This document shows positions 19,950 to 28,563 of a stretch of 64,000 bases of DNA, one piece after another. The stretch comes from Euryarchaeota archaeon UBA182 (GTDB taxonomy: Archaea > Thermoplasmatota > Poseidoniia > Poseidoniales > Thalassarchaeaceae). Location: the NCBI GenBank assembly GCA_002495675.1, contig DAGH01000001.1, positions 19,260 to 83,259 on the forward strand. The letters are read 5' to 3'. Both the position numbers and the translations under genes were made by a program. Every line of letters begins with the position of its first letter. Position 1 is the first letter of the stretch. The notes beneath the pieces were generated by a model, which searched no databases, had not been told where the DNA came from, and saw nothing but the letters and a program-made list of their open reading frames with translations.

Positions 19950-20774
19950 TTATTCTGCAGCCGAGGCCTTGGTGTCCATGGTAGCAGCGTACCAGACCAT
20001 CAGACCGAAGGCTGTCTTGTTTACGACGTCAGCGATGTTGTACAAGATGTTCAGAGCATCGAAGTTGGGGTCATCGCCTGTTCCGAGGAAGTACCCAGCC
20101 GGGTAGATGGCCCACCCCACGGTGAGGATAAGGGCCATAGCCTTGAAGGCAAATTTTGTACCTTCCGAGGTTGTGTCGGCGCTCTTCTTGGCGTCACCAG
20201 CCCAGATCTCGTAGATGATGTAGAACCAAGCAAGACATCCAATGATGAGCATGGGCATCTCTGGACCTTGGCCCGACTCGCCGAGGAAACCGGAGATGAG
20301 CATCACAAGGGAAGCGCCGAAGAGGCGCCAGAACAGCATTGCGGTGGCGGCCCCGACGGCTGCGAGTATGAGGTAGAACTCAGCAACCTGCAGTGGGACG
20401 GTGATCAACCAGTCGATGTATCGTAGGACAAGTGGCGATGTGGCTTCCGCACCACCGGCAGCTTCGGTGGCGTAGGCGTTTGCCCAGTGCTCACGCATGT
20501 AGGTGTAGTGGTACCATGCAACACCCGTGACGAGTGCGGCGACGGTCATCGAGGTCTTCCACTTGGCTGCGACGTTGTTTCGCTCCAATATGAAGAAGAC
20601 AGTTGATGCAAGCATCATTGCAGTGGCGATCCAGAACGAAACACCGACCATGTCGGTTTCGTCGAGTGTGGCCTCTGCAGAAACTGTCGTTAGACCCAGT
20701 ATACCGAGTGTAAACACACCTAGCAATGGGGCGCTCATTTTCAAGCTTCTTTTGTAGGATGGGCTAATATCCAT
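19950..20774 (-). CDS. Proteorhodopsin-type light-driven proton pump, blue-tuned
   Basis: About 274 residues from the ATG at 20774 (the frame is open to 20813). A signal-like hydrophobic N-terminus precedes seven membrane helices. Against the reference marine proteorhodopsin, the retinal lysine is in 'DVVNKTAFG' (K253), the proton acceptor is D121 in 'RYIDWLITVPL', the donor carboxylate is E132 in 'VAEFYLIL', and the acceptor-partner histidine H89 is in 'WYHYTYMR'. The spectral-tuning site (position 105 of the reference) is Gln, indicating blue absorption. The DTE pattern marks an outward proton pump. The start at 20774 is supported by a TATA box 26 bases upstream. A hairpin/T-tract terminator follows. 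No retinal-synthesis gene is in the window. Confidence 0.97.
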   Translation of the reverse strand: MDISPSYKRSLKMSAPLLGVFTLGILGLTTVSAEATLDETDMVGVSFWIATAMMLASTVFFILERNNVAAKWKTSMTVAALVTGVAWYHYTYMREHWANAYATEAAGGAEATSPLVLRYIDWLITVPLQVAEFYLILAAVGAATAMLFWRLFGASLVMLISGFLGESGQGPEMPMLIIGCLAWFYIIYEIWAGDAKKSADTTSEGTKFAFKAMALILTVGWAIYPAGYFLGTGDDPNFDALNILYNIADVVNKTAFGLMVWYAATMDTKASAAE

Positions 20775-20794
20775 GTTGCAACCCTGAAAACACC

Positions 20795-20804
20795 TATTAT
20801 AAAT
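20795..20804 (-). promoter_or_regulatory. TATA box of the proteorhodopsin gene
   Basis: The minus strand reads TATTTATAAT, centred about 26 bases before the ATG at 20774. This spacing puts the transcription start at or beside the ATG, so the mRNA is probably leaderless. It is one of the clearest TATA boxes in the window, in keeping with strong expression. Confidence 0.65.
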
Positions 20805-20864
20805 ACCTGTCACTCGTCCTTCTTAAACAATACGCTTCATAGGCCCTCTGCGTCCTGTCTAGTC

Positions 20865-21530
20865 ATGGACGATCTAAGGGAACTGATCCTCTCCTTGTCT
20901 GATGCTGCTGCAACGACTGAAAATCCGCTTTCCTGGTTTGAGGACCTGTACTCCAGAGCAAATAGGGATGATAACTGGATTCCATGGTCCGATGGAAATC
21001 CGAACCCACTTTTGGTTGATTGGGTGATCGGGCGACCGGCAGGGAGAGCACTGGTCGTTGGCTCTGGGCTTGGGGAGGATGCCGTGTTTCTGGAGAAAAT
21101 GGGATGGCAGGTTACTGCTTTCGACATCTCAAAAACTGCGATACAATGGGCCTCGGATAGGTTCAGTCATACTTCTGTCTCTTGGATGGTAGCTGACCTG
21201 CTGAACCTTCCTCCAGAGCTGTCCGGTGACTTTGATTTGGTCCTCGAAGTTCACATCCTACAGGCCATGCCCGTTGAAATAAGGGAAATCGCCTCAGAAA
21301 AACTCGCCCCGTTGGTGTCAGAAAACGGCTTCTTGGTCTGTATTGGACGCTACGCTACTGGAGAGGATCTTGCCATCGGGCCACCCTGGCCATTGAGTCA
21401 CTCATTTATCCAGTCAATAGGCGAGAGTCTCGGTGAAATGGACTTGAAGAAAATCAGGTTGCAGTCCGACGATGGTTCCGTTTTACGCTACAGGGCGATT
21501 TGGAGACGTAAGAAAGCTAAGAGCGATTGA
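20865..21530 (+). CDS. SAM-dependent methyltransferase (class I, thiopurine methyltransferase-like)
   Basis: 221 residues. The Rossmann-like SAM-binding motif I is 'ALVVGSGLGEDAVFLEKMG' near residues 62-80. The acidic residue ending strand 2 is in 'VTAFDISKTAIQWA', and 'FDLVLEVHILQAMP' forms motif IV. The N-terminal 'WFEDLYSRAN' and 'WIPWSDGNPNPLLVDW' resemble TPMT/tellurite-resistance-type small-molecule methyltransferases. The substrate is unknown. The gene is divergent from proteorhodopsin and its 3' end overlaps the convergent PIN-domain gene by 14 bases. Confidence 0.85.
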   Translation: MDDLRELILSLSDAAATTENPLSWFEDLYSRANRDDNWIPWSDGNPNPLLVDWVIGRPAGRALVVGSGLGEDAVFLEKMGWQVTAFDISKTAIQWASDRFSHTSVSWMVADLLNLPPELSGDFDLVLEVHILQAMPVEIREIASEKLAPLVSENGFLVCIGRYATGEDLAIGPPWPLSHSFIQSIGESLGEMDLKKIRLQSDDGSVLRYRAIWRRKKAKSD

Positions 21531-24500
21531 CGGACTTGGTGATTTGATCGGCGTTTTCAACCACCACGAACCCGTACTGTTCCTCGAGCGACCTTCTTAT
21601 CATTCGGAAATCTGAATCCCTCGTGGCTACCAAAACAGAGCCTACGTCCCGGAGCTTTGGCGACATGCTGCTCGAATATGAAGCCAAACTAGCTGCATCC
21701 ATGATTATCTGTCGATCCCCCTCCTCAGGGTAGATTGCTTTGCCATTAATCACAGATCTTGATGGCTCATCATCTCTTCTCTGTCGCTTGCTTTCGTCTA
21801 TTTTGGCAAAGATGTTTGAGTGGCTTTCAAGGAAGCTGTTCAGACCACCAGCGATCGAACTGTCCTGCTCGAATGCAAGGTTGACCCCACTGAATATCTC
21901 AATGACATAGTCTCGAATTTCCTCTATTCCATCATTTTCGATTGATGACCACAGGCCTTGATCTTGGTATTCACCGTGGAAAAGTCTCTTTGAGGTAGGG
22001 ACATCACGGGTTCTATTGGAAAACTCCCTAATCACCGATTCTGGCAAATAGGTTTTGATCGACCCTGCTTCTTTTTGCCTTCTCAGAGCCCATTGAAATG
22101 CTCTCTCCAGCGACCAATCCAGATTTCCCAGACCATAAGGCGAGCTTCGCTTAATCAACTCGTCTTTGAATGCGTCAATAAGCAGGTTGGTATCTACGAT
22201 AACAAGTGGTTTCAAACTCGATATGTTGAATGTTCTACGGTCCCTGACCGGTATGGAAGACTCCAATGTGGTGAACATGGACCTTTGTGATCGCCGCAGT
22301 CTTCTGATCCCCTCATCATCGAAACCTCCATGATTGATTGCAGATTGGAACATTCTCAATCCGGAAAGTGGCTTTTTCTCAGCCTGTTCTTGTGCAATCA
22401 AGGATATTTCAAGCACGTCCCTCCCCTTCTGCAACTCTTCTTTCAATCGCCTCTCAAGTCTATCTTCGTTCCTTCGCCCGGGCCTATCAAGCCTCTTCAA
22501 TGCCGCCTTTACCCGTCCTTCGAAAGGATCACTTGGAAGTCCTAACTCATCTGGATAAGTCCTCAATCCGTTGATTTCCCGGGTCTTTTCCTCTTGATCC
22601 ATATCCGAAGCATATCCCAACACTAAATTGGTAGCAACATCGCTTCTGCCCTTGTCGTATTCACTACAAACCCTGAGAAATAACTGAAACCTTCGGGTAA
22701 TCGCTGCCATCAATTCAGCATTTCGATCAATTAGATCAACAGCCTGCTTCCATGCCTTGGCGTGTGCGAAATGAATTAAGGCCATGCGCCGAAGTTCTGT
22801 AGTTCTCTCAAATCTTTGAGGCTCCAATCGTCTCGCAGCTTCCAAGAAGCATCTTCCTGCATTCAGATGGTCTCCCTTACCGATTGATATAGCGGCTCGC
22901 ACTATCTGGGAACGAGATGAATCAGGAGCGTGTTCCCGATACCATTCTCCCATCTCGGGGAGGGCTATATGGTACTCTTCTATCATTTCAGAGATTGATA
23001 TCACCAATTGTATGGAAAGACGTCCCTCACTGACAATTGAAACGAGGGTATCGGTCGCCGACCTCTTTTTGTCTTCGTCTTGCATTTGTAATTCGATCCT
23101 TGCTCTGTTCAGCCGCAGCGAGGCGATCAAGGAATCAAAAAGGGAAGACTCAATGTCACTCAGGCTCGCATCATCAGCTGCGGTAATCAATTGTCCTATG
23201 CTGTTTTCCTTCACTATGCCTGTCCCGTCCTCTAGCAGAGCTCTTCTAGTCTGATTCAGGGCCTTGATCCCAGTAGTGCCAAGCCTATCATGAAGGACAC
23301 TGAGGTCGTGTGAGAATCCGTTTATGACGGCGAGTAAGGCCACAGAAATTTCGGAAAGACAAGAATCCTCAATCCTCTCCAAGGTCTCTATCGACTTCCT
23401 CCTGAGGTCCACCATGCGGTCCATGTCGTTGATTCCGATCCTTGCTGGCAAGAGGTGCCATACCAACAACCCCCGCATTGGGTTTTGAACAACCGATTCT
23501 CCAACAAGAACTTCGGATAGCAGCTCTATTTCGTTTCCTTCGGTTGCTATATCGGACAAGACTTCCAAGTGACCCGCTCTCAGACCTCTGGCAATAACCT
23601 CCCTTGCCACTGTAGTCCTGATGTTTATGGATTTAGAGCCATCATATAGTGTCTTAATCAACTCTGATGACTCTATTTTCTTTGCATTTTCGAAGGCCAT
23701 TTCCATCAAATCCTCATCATTCTCTGAGACTCTTCCCACCGCAGTTAAAACGTCCATTGGTCGCATTGGACGGCCAATAATGACCTCTCGAGCTTCATCA
23801 AATCGATCTTCGTCAAGCAGTTTCGATGCTATCATGAAACTCAACTCAACCGGCCAAGCTGAGCCATGACTGTCCAATAAGTCTCCACCACCAGTGAGTC
23901 CAACCAGGTCAAAATCCAAATCCAGGAGACCCACGGCCTGCCAAGCCTCAATCGTAACAGCGTAGGATAGCTTACTCTCAGGCTTTTCTTTGATCCACAT
24001 ATCCACTCCTTCTGCATTTTTCGAATGTCGGAAGGAGTTTAGAGTAAGATTCAGTGTTGCTACATGCTTGAGATCTGGGTCGTTGGCCGCTGTTCTGAAT
24101 AACGCCCCCGCGTCCTCGCCAATCGAGGCCATCAATATCCCGACAAATAGGGATCCAACACCCGTATCCGTGTCGAAATCTCCAATTTGCTTTTTGACCC
24201 TGCGCGAGTCCACTTTTGATGAATACTCACGCCTGAGCATGAGAAGCGATTTTCTTTGCTTGGGGGATAGCTTCATGGGAGGATCGATTGATAACCAATC
24301 GTGCACACAGTGATGGTCGATTGGATCAAAATCGGCCTTTTCCAACCAAGGTTTGAGACTAGACTCTGCATTTGACTCCTCCATTACCGGGAACCTGCTC
24401 AATTCAGCGAAAATCGGAGCCTCTCTTGCCAACCTCTCCCATGCTGGATGAACCCCCTGATCACACCTCTTCCTGATTTCAGAGGCGTCAGTTCCACCTT

Positions 24501-24825
24501 TACTGACATCGGATTGTAGCAATATATGTCTGCAGAGTTGAAAAGCAGGGTTGCCTTCTTTCTCGTCTCCAATAACCGCTTCGCTTGGGTCTGAGGTCGA
24601 TCGGCGAACCCTCCTGCCAGCACGTCGCGGGGCTTTCTTGGATCCAGATGCACCTTCGTCTTGACGCTTAGGACTGGTTTTCGCCGCAGCGATCCTTACG
24701 AGCGCCTTCCACGATTTCGGCAACTCTTCATATCCAACTGTACGAGACACCTTCCTTAATCGAGCCCTCTCATCATCACCTGCAGAGGACAGCGCTTCCA
24801 GGCATTCGAGAAGTTGAGATTCCAT
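21517..24825 (-). CDS. Very long helical-repeat protein with C-terminal PIN-like nuclease domain
   Basis: 1102 residues. The C-terminal part (about 885-1100) looks like a PIN domain: 'LVIVDTNLLIDAF' supplies the first Asp, 'YLPESVIREF' an acidic residue, 'RQIIMDAASLA' a further Asp, and 'VLVATRDSDFRMI' the final Asp-x-Asp. PIN domains are metal-dependent ribonucleases. The first 850 residues are helical and repeat-like, with a basic patch ('KKAPRRAGRRVRR') near residue 60 that could bind nucleic acid. I do not recognise the N-terminal family. The DHH phosphoesterase gene is 37 bases upstream on the same strand, so both may serve RNA turnover (inference). Confidence 0.78.
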   Translation of the reverse strand: MESQLLECLEALSSAGDDERARLRKVSRTVGYEELPKSWKALVRIAAAKTSPKRQDEGASGSKKAPRRAGRRVRRSTSDPSEAVIGDEKEGNPAFQLCRHILLQSDVSKGGTDASEIRKRCDQGVHPAWERLAREAPIFAELSRFPVMEESNAESSLKPWLEKADFDPIDHHCVHDWLSIDPPMKLSPKQRKSLLMLRREYSSKVDSRRVKKQIGDFDTDTGVGSLFVGILMASIGEDAGALFRTAANDPDLKHVATLNLTLNSFRHSKNAEGVDMWIKEKPESKLSYAVTIEAWQAVGLLDLDFDLVGLTGGGDLLDSHGSAWPVELSFMIASKLLDEDRFDEAREVIIGRPMRPMDVLTAVGRVSENDEDLMEMAFENAKKIESSELIKTLYDGSKSINIRTTVAREVIARGLRAGHLEVLSDIATEGNEIELLSEVLVGESVVQNPMRGLLVWHLLPARIGINDMDRMVDLRRKSIETLERIEDSCLSEISVALLAVINGFSHDLSVLHDRLGTTGIKALNQTRRALLEDGTGIVKENSIGQLITAADDASLSDIESSLFDSLIASLRLNRARIELQMQDEDKKRSATDTLVSIVSEGRLSIQLVISISEMIEEYHIALPEMGEWYREHAPDSSRSQIVRAAISIGKGDHLNAGRCFLEAARRLEPQRFERTTELRRMALIHFAHAKAWKQAVDLIDRNAELMAAITRRFQLFLRVCSEYDKGRSDVATNLVLGYASDMDQEEKTREINGLRTYPDELGLPSDPFEGRVKAALKRLDRPGRRNEDRLERRLKEELQKGRDVLEISLIAQEQAEKKPLSGLRMFQSAINHGGFDDEGIRRLRRSQRSMFTTLESSIPVRDRRTFNISSLKPLVIVDTNLLIDAFKDELIKRSSPYGLGNLDWSLERAFQWALRRQKEAGSIKTYLPESVIREFSNRTRDVPTSKRLFHGEYQDQGLWSSIENDGIEEIRDYVIEIFSGVNLAFEQDSSIAGGLNSFLESHSNIFAKIDESKRQRRDDEPSRSVINGKAIYPEEGDRQIIMDAASLASYSSSMSPKLRDVGSVLVATRDSDFRMIRRSLEEQYGFVVVENADQITKSVNRS

Positions 24826-24862
24826 ATTCTGATGCTCCGCAAACTTGTTCCGGAGATGAGGC

Positions 24863-25864
24863 CTACATCAACACATCGTCTTCGTTAGTTATACCGCCAT
24901 TCCATATTTTGAGCCACTCTCTTATGTTCTGCTCGATATCATGTAGTTCAACGCGCCTATCAATTGGCAGGCCGTTCTCGAGGGGCTTGATTCTGCAGCC
25001 ACAGGCATCTCGATGCCCACCGCCGTCTGCATCGAACCTTGTCGCCAACTTCGTAAGATCGAATAGGCCGCCATTCTTATGAAGAAACGAGTTTGTGTAA
25101 AACGAGGCCGACACGGGGTATTCAAGACCGTTGTCAAAGGATCCATCTAATGAGCCATGTATGATCATGCATGCATCACAATCACTACCCGCAAACGCTG
25201 TGATCGCGTAGCCGTTCGATCTCATTCCAAGGTCATTCATTCTCACTATTGCCATTCGGTCGATGATCTCGATTCTACACTCTATCTCCCTGGAGAGGAT
25301 CTCATTTTCTGTTTTCCTAGTAGATATCGCATCGGAAACAAGCACATCGCTTACGATTTCGTCAATACCATACCCCTCACTGAAAAGCTTCAGGACTCTC
25401 AAAGCCACATCTTCCGAGACACCCAGACAACGGCCTATCCAAACCATCGGCTCATCAGAAAGATATTCGGTTCTAGTGATATCACCGCTGTCCAGTTTAT
25501 CTGTCCAATAAAGTGCGCTTTCTAGATCACTTAGATCCAATCTGTCTTTGAATAAATTAGCCGCAACCCTCGCCGCAGATGGTAGAGGGCCCCAGATTCT
25601 ATTGGAATGCTCCTCATTTTCCAATGGCTTGTTCGACAAGTGATGATCAATCGAAAGCCCACAATTAGTGTGATGAGGAAGGTCACAGATAGCAGTTGAT
25701 GAGTCAACCCAATTGTCGAGCATTCCGTCTTTTAATGCCCCGGGATGTCCAAACTTTACCTCTGCATCCGGAAATGCTCTTAGAAGGATTGCCCCACACA
25801 AGACTCCGTCGAGATCACTATCTGTGAGGATTTTCTTCACTTTGAGTTCTGATAGCCAGCTCAT
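24863..25864 (-). CDS. DHH-family phosphoesterase (RecJ/nanoRNase-like)
   Basis: About 333 residues from the ATG at 25864; the frame is open to 25927 but that would cross the NUDIX promoter. The DHH domain shows 'LTDSDLDGVLCGAIL', 'TAICDLP' and the family motif 'LSIDHHLSN'. The C-terminal DHHA1-like domain has 'TRFDADGGGHRDACGCRI', the glycine/histidine substrate-binding motif. Members are Mn-dependent exonucleases or hydrolases of nanoRNA, pAp or cyclic dinucleotides; the substrate here cannot be told. It is the first gene of a two-gene operon with the PIN-domain protein, and divergent from the NUDIX hydrolase. Confidence 0.88.
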   Translation of the reverse strand: MSWLSELKVKKILTDSDLDGVLCGAILLRAFPDAEVKFGHPGALKDGMLDNWVDSSTAICDLPHHTNCGLSIDHHLSNKPLENEEHSNRIWGPLPSAARVAANLFKDRLDLSDLESALYWTDKLDSGDITRTEYLSDEPMVWIGRCLGVSEDVALRVLKLFSEGYGIDEIVSDVLVSDAISTRKTENEILSREIECRIEIIDRMAIVRMNDLGMRSNGYAITAFAGSDCDACMIIHGSLDGSFDNGLEYPVSASFYTNSFLHKNGGLFDLTKLATRFDADGGGHRDACGCRIKPLENGLPIDRRVELHDIEQNIREWLKIWNGGITNEDDVLM

Positions 25865-25940
25865 GCACCCCGGGTCGCACCATGGGATGTATTGGTTCCG
25901 CTTCCGAAGAGTTTTATCCTTGAACAATCATCGGGAAAAC

Positions 25941-26348
25941 GTGGAGACTTCCTGCGGTTTTGTTTTACTGAATCATAGCAGCATACTTCTGTTGCAATAC
26001 CCCCAAGGGCACTGGAGCTTTCCAAAGGGCCACGTCGAGGATGGAGAGGACCATCACACAACTGCTAGGAGGGAGTTGCGGGAAGAGACAGGAATCAGTG
26101 AAGTGACAATAGTCCCAGGATGGACTAGGCGAACCGAGTACACCTATTCGCGCCGTGGCTCGCCCATGAAGAAGCAAGTGTTCTGGTATCTTGCGACAAC
26201 TGAAGAGTTCAAGGTCGAGCTATCACATGAGCACACAAACTTCCTCTGGCTGGATCTGAAAAGGGCAAAGGAACAGCTCACATTCGATCAGGAGAAGGTC
26301 ATGTTGAGTGAAGCAGACCAGTATGCCGCTGAGATTGGTTTATTGTAA
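25941..26348 (+). CDS. NUDIX hydrolase, Ap4A hydrolase-like
   Basis: About 135 residues from GTG at 25941. That start gives the usual N-terminus one strand before 'CGFVLL'; ATG codons at 25887 or 25863 are alternatives and would overlap the divergent DHH gene or its promoter. The NUDIX box (G-x5-E-x7-REUxEExGU) is complete in 'GHVEDGEDHHTTARRELREE'. 'HWSFPKGH' just before it is typical of diadenosine tetraphosphatases. It hydrolyses a nucleoside diphosphate linked to another group; Ap4A or a 5'-cap-like RNA end are candidates. It ends 2 bases from the convergent cobalamin adenosyltransferase gene. Confidence 0.87.
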   Translation: METSCGFVLLNHSSILLLQYPQGHWSFPKGHVEDGEDHHTTARRELREETGISEVTIVPGWTRRTEYTYSRRGSPMKKQVFWYLATTEEFKVELSHEHTNFLWLDLKRAKEQLTFDQEKVMLSEADQYAAEIGLL

Positions 26349-26350
26349 GC

Positions 26351-26983
26351 TCAAACATTCCGCTTTCCAAGTGGAACCCACAACGTTTCATCTTCTCCTT
26401 GCTTCAGAGCAAACCACCTAGCCAGAACAAATAGCCAATCTGAGAGTCTGTTCAGATACATCACTACAGTATCTCGTAGGCCATCAGGGTCTTCTTGGAT
26501 TATGGAACAGGCATATCTTTCTGCTCTCCGCACCACAGTACGTGAAAGGTGACATGCGGATACAACAGCGGTTCCCGTGGGGAGTATGAAACTCTCGAGA
26601 GGCTCTAGTTCAACAAGCATTTCGTCCATTTCCCGCAAAAGCAATTCACAGGCCTCGTCAGTCAGCAAATTCATGGCTTCTGGAAGCGAATCTGGAGGGC
26701 ATGAGCATTCACCCCCTAAGTCAAAGAGCTCTTGCTGCACTCTTCCCAGCATGACCTCTCCACGATCTCTGGATGTCAGGAACGTGGTGAGCGGGCCTCC
26801 ATCCGGGGCCTCAGTTGGCGCCCTCATCAATTCACTTCGAATCATTCCAATGAATGAGTTTGCTTCGTCGATAGTTCCATACAGTTCAACTCTGGGATTT
26901 GATTTAGATACTCTGGACCCATCAAGAAGATGCGTCTCTCCGTCATCTCCTCCACCCGTATGGACTCTGTTAATTCTGACCAT
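26351..26983 (-). CDS. Cob(I)alamin adenosyltransferase, PduO type
   Basis: 210 residues. The N-terminal ATP-binding segment 'RVHTGGGDDGETHLLDGSRV' and 'RVELYGTIDEANSFIG' match the PduO/MMAB family. So do 'ILPTGTAVVSACHLSRTVVRRAER' and 'YLNRLSDWLFVLARW' near the C-terminus. The enzyme transfers adenosyl from ATP to cob(I)alamin to make coenzyme B12. This supplies the cofactor of the class II ribonucleotide reductase at 14.3-18.0 kb. An insertion of about 25 residues follows residue 55 compared with the shortest family members. It is the last gene of a minus-strand run with two unknown genes. Confidence 0.93.
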   Translation of the reverse strand: MVRINRVHTGGGDDGETHLLDGSRVSKSNPRVELYGTIDEANSFIGMIRSELMRAPTEAPDGGPLTTFLTSRDRGEVMLGRVQQELFDLGGECSCPPDSLPEAMNLLTDEACELLLREMDEMLVELEPLESFILPTGTAVVSACHLSRTVVRRAERYACSIIQEDPDGLRDTVVMYLNRLSDWLFVLARWFALKQGEDETLWVPLGKRNV

Positions 26984-27002
26984 GGCCTTCGGGGAATACT
27001 AC

Positions 27003-27731
27003 TCACATATCATCAGTCGGTTTGGTCCACGAGGAATTTTTCAAACTTTGAAGAGCATTATCGACAGCCTCGTTCCACGCTGAATCGACGGCATCCCATC
27101 CCCCGAGCTCATTCAGCTTGTTCTCATTCTGATCTGCGAGGTCGTTCTGACCGAGATGCCTGTGAATTTTCGTGATCGCGGCATAACTCATCGCCCCAAG
27201 CCAATCTTCCTCTGCGTCCCAAGAATTTTCAAAGTACGCCAATGCACCAGAGGGACCCTCCAGAAGCCCTCTTTGGATCTGTCTCAACCCAGCTTTGGAC
27301 CATGCTATACCCGGCACCCCGATTATGAGGCCTTTGAAGATGAGATAGATTTCCATCAGGATCAAAACCGAAGCTAGGATGAACGAAGAAAGATGTTCTT
27401 CCGTACCCCCATTGTCCCAGTAACCTACCATGAGGGAAATGCTGCCCACAGTCAAAAGGCAACCACCAAATGGACCCACAATGAAATCTTTTGAAGTCCT
27501 AGACATATCCCATGATCCACGTAGTGTACCATATGCCCCGAGAACAAGGGCAATGATTGCGGGCACCTCTGGGCTTGTATCCCTGGGCCCCTGCTCAGAA
27601 ATCAATAAGAAGGCACCAGAAATCAATACAAAGTAAGAAAACCGTCTGGAAATCTCGGGGAACGGTTGGTATCCAGACAGGTAGAAACAGGCACCACCCA
27701 GGGCAAATAGGAACGCTATCCATGCGATCAT
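27003..27731 (-). CDS. Hypothetical multi-helix membrane protein
   Basis: 242 residues. About five hydrophobic segments occupy residues 1-150 ('MIAWIAFLFALGGACFYL', 'FSYFVLISGAFLLI', 'VPAIIALVLGAYGTL', 'GCLLTVGSISLMVGYW', 'FILASVLILMEIYLIFKGLIIG'). A soluble helical tail of about 90 residues contains a possible TPR-like helix pair ('AMSYAAITKIHRHLGQNDLADQ'). The family is not recognised. The ATG overlaps the stop of the upstream small gene by 4 bases (ATGA), and the adenosyltransferase gene follows after 19 bases, so the three form an operon. Any role in cobalamin handling would be a guess. Confidence 0.75.
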   Translation of the reverse strand: MIAWIAFLFALGGACFYLSGYQPFPEISRRFSYFVLISGAFLLISEQGPRDTSPEVPAIIALVLGAYGTLRGSWDMSRTSKDFIVGPFGGCLLTVGSISLMVGYWDNGGTEEHLSSFILASVLILMEIYLIFKGLIIGVPGIAWSKAGLRQIQRGLLEGPSGALAYFENSWDAEEDWLGAMSYAAITKIHRHLGQNDLADQNENKLNELGGWDAVDSAWNEAVDNALQSLKNSSWTKPTDDM

Positions 27732-28051
27732 ACGCTATCCCCTTTCCATCCCGGCATCCAGAAACGATCGTCATCCAGCCATTCTGACCACTCGCCATCA
27801 GTCGCCCTCAACAATCTCAGAGCCCGCCTGTCAAGTCCTTGTTTGAGAGCATCATCTATCTCCTCCCTTTTCCATGAATCTTCCCACTCTACTTGGAGCT
27901 CCCTTACGAATCGCTGCCCTTCAGCCCTATTGTCAAAATGGCGCTCACAGATTTCCCTGAGCTCCTGCAGCCAAACTCTGGTACCGAGCATCTGGGGGTC
28001 ATTATCCATGTGGTCTTTCCTTTTCTTGCGGAACAGCCAATCCCAAAACAT
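27728..28051 (-). CDS. Small hypothetical charged protein
   Basis: 107 residues, unusually rich in Trp, Arg, Asp and Glu ('RVWLQELREICERHFDNRAEG', 'VEWEDSWKREEIDDALKQG'). It is probably a helical soluble protein without signal peptide or membrane segment. No family is recognised. It is the first gene of the minus-strand operon leading to the membrane protein and the cobalamin adenosyltransferase. Its stop overlaps the next start, which supports it as a real gene. Confidence 0.65.
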   Translation of the reverse strand: MFWDWLFRKKRKDHMDNDPQMLGTRVWLQELREICERHFDNRAEGQRFVRELQVEWEDSWKREEIDDALKQGLDRRALRLLRATDGEWSEWLDDDRFWMPGWKGDSV

Positions 28052-28112
28052 TACGCCACCGTATTACGCGTCTTGACAAACGGCTATAGTCACTTGTTGA
28101 AGTATTTGTGGC

Positions 28113-28547
28113 ATGGGAAGGGTAGTTGTTCACCTTCACGGACGGGCGAAAGACGCTTCATTCAGGGCCTCCATATCAGATTATGCGAACAGGCTGTCAA
28201 CCTCAGGTGTCACACTTGTGGAACACAGGAATCAAACGGTACCAGATTCCTATCTCAAGGAAATTGCTGATAAGAATCCCGACCACAACATCATATTGCT
28301 GGAGGAAGATGGCGAACAACTAGATAGCCTTCAGTACGCCGAGAAACTAAAACAGTGGTCGTTAGATCGCTGTGATACCCACCTTGTAGTGGGGCCACCA
28401 GGTGGTTTTGGGCCATCCAGCGATCCCCACACATCGATTTCCCTTGGTATGATCACTCTGCCACATGAGTTGGCTGCAGTGGTACTCTTGGAACAGTTGT
28501 ATCGGGCATCAACAATAAACAAAGGGTTGCCCTACCATCGAAGGTGA
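28113..28547 (+). CDS. rlmH: 23S rRNA pseudouridine N3-methyltransferase RlmH (SPOUT family)
   Basis: 144 residues, the usual size of RlmH/YbeA. The family-defining C-terminus is present: 'VVGPPGGFGPSS', 'SLGMITLPHELAAVVLLEQLY' and 'INKGLPYHRR'. RlmH dimers form a trefoil knot and methylate the pseudouridine in helix 69 of bacterial 23S rRNA. The protein is near universal in bacteria and patchy in archaea, so acquisition from bacteria is possible (inference). The gene stands alone, convergent with panD. Confidence 0.92.
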   Translation: MGRVVVHLHGRAKDASFRASISDYANRLSTSGVTLVEHRNQTVPDSYLKEIADKNPDHNIILLEEDGEQLDSLQYAEKLKQWSLDRCDTHLVVGPPGGFGPSSDPHTSISLGMITLPHELAAVVLLEQLYRASTINKGLPYHRR

Positions 28548-28563
28548 GGCGTAACAGAAGAAA

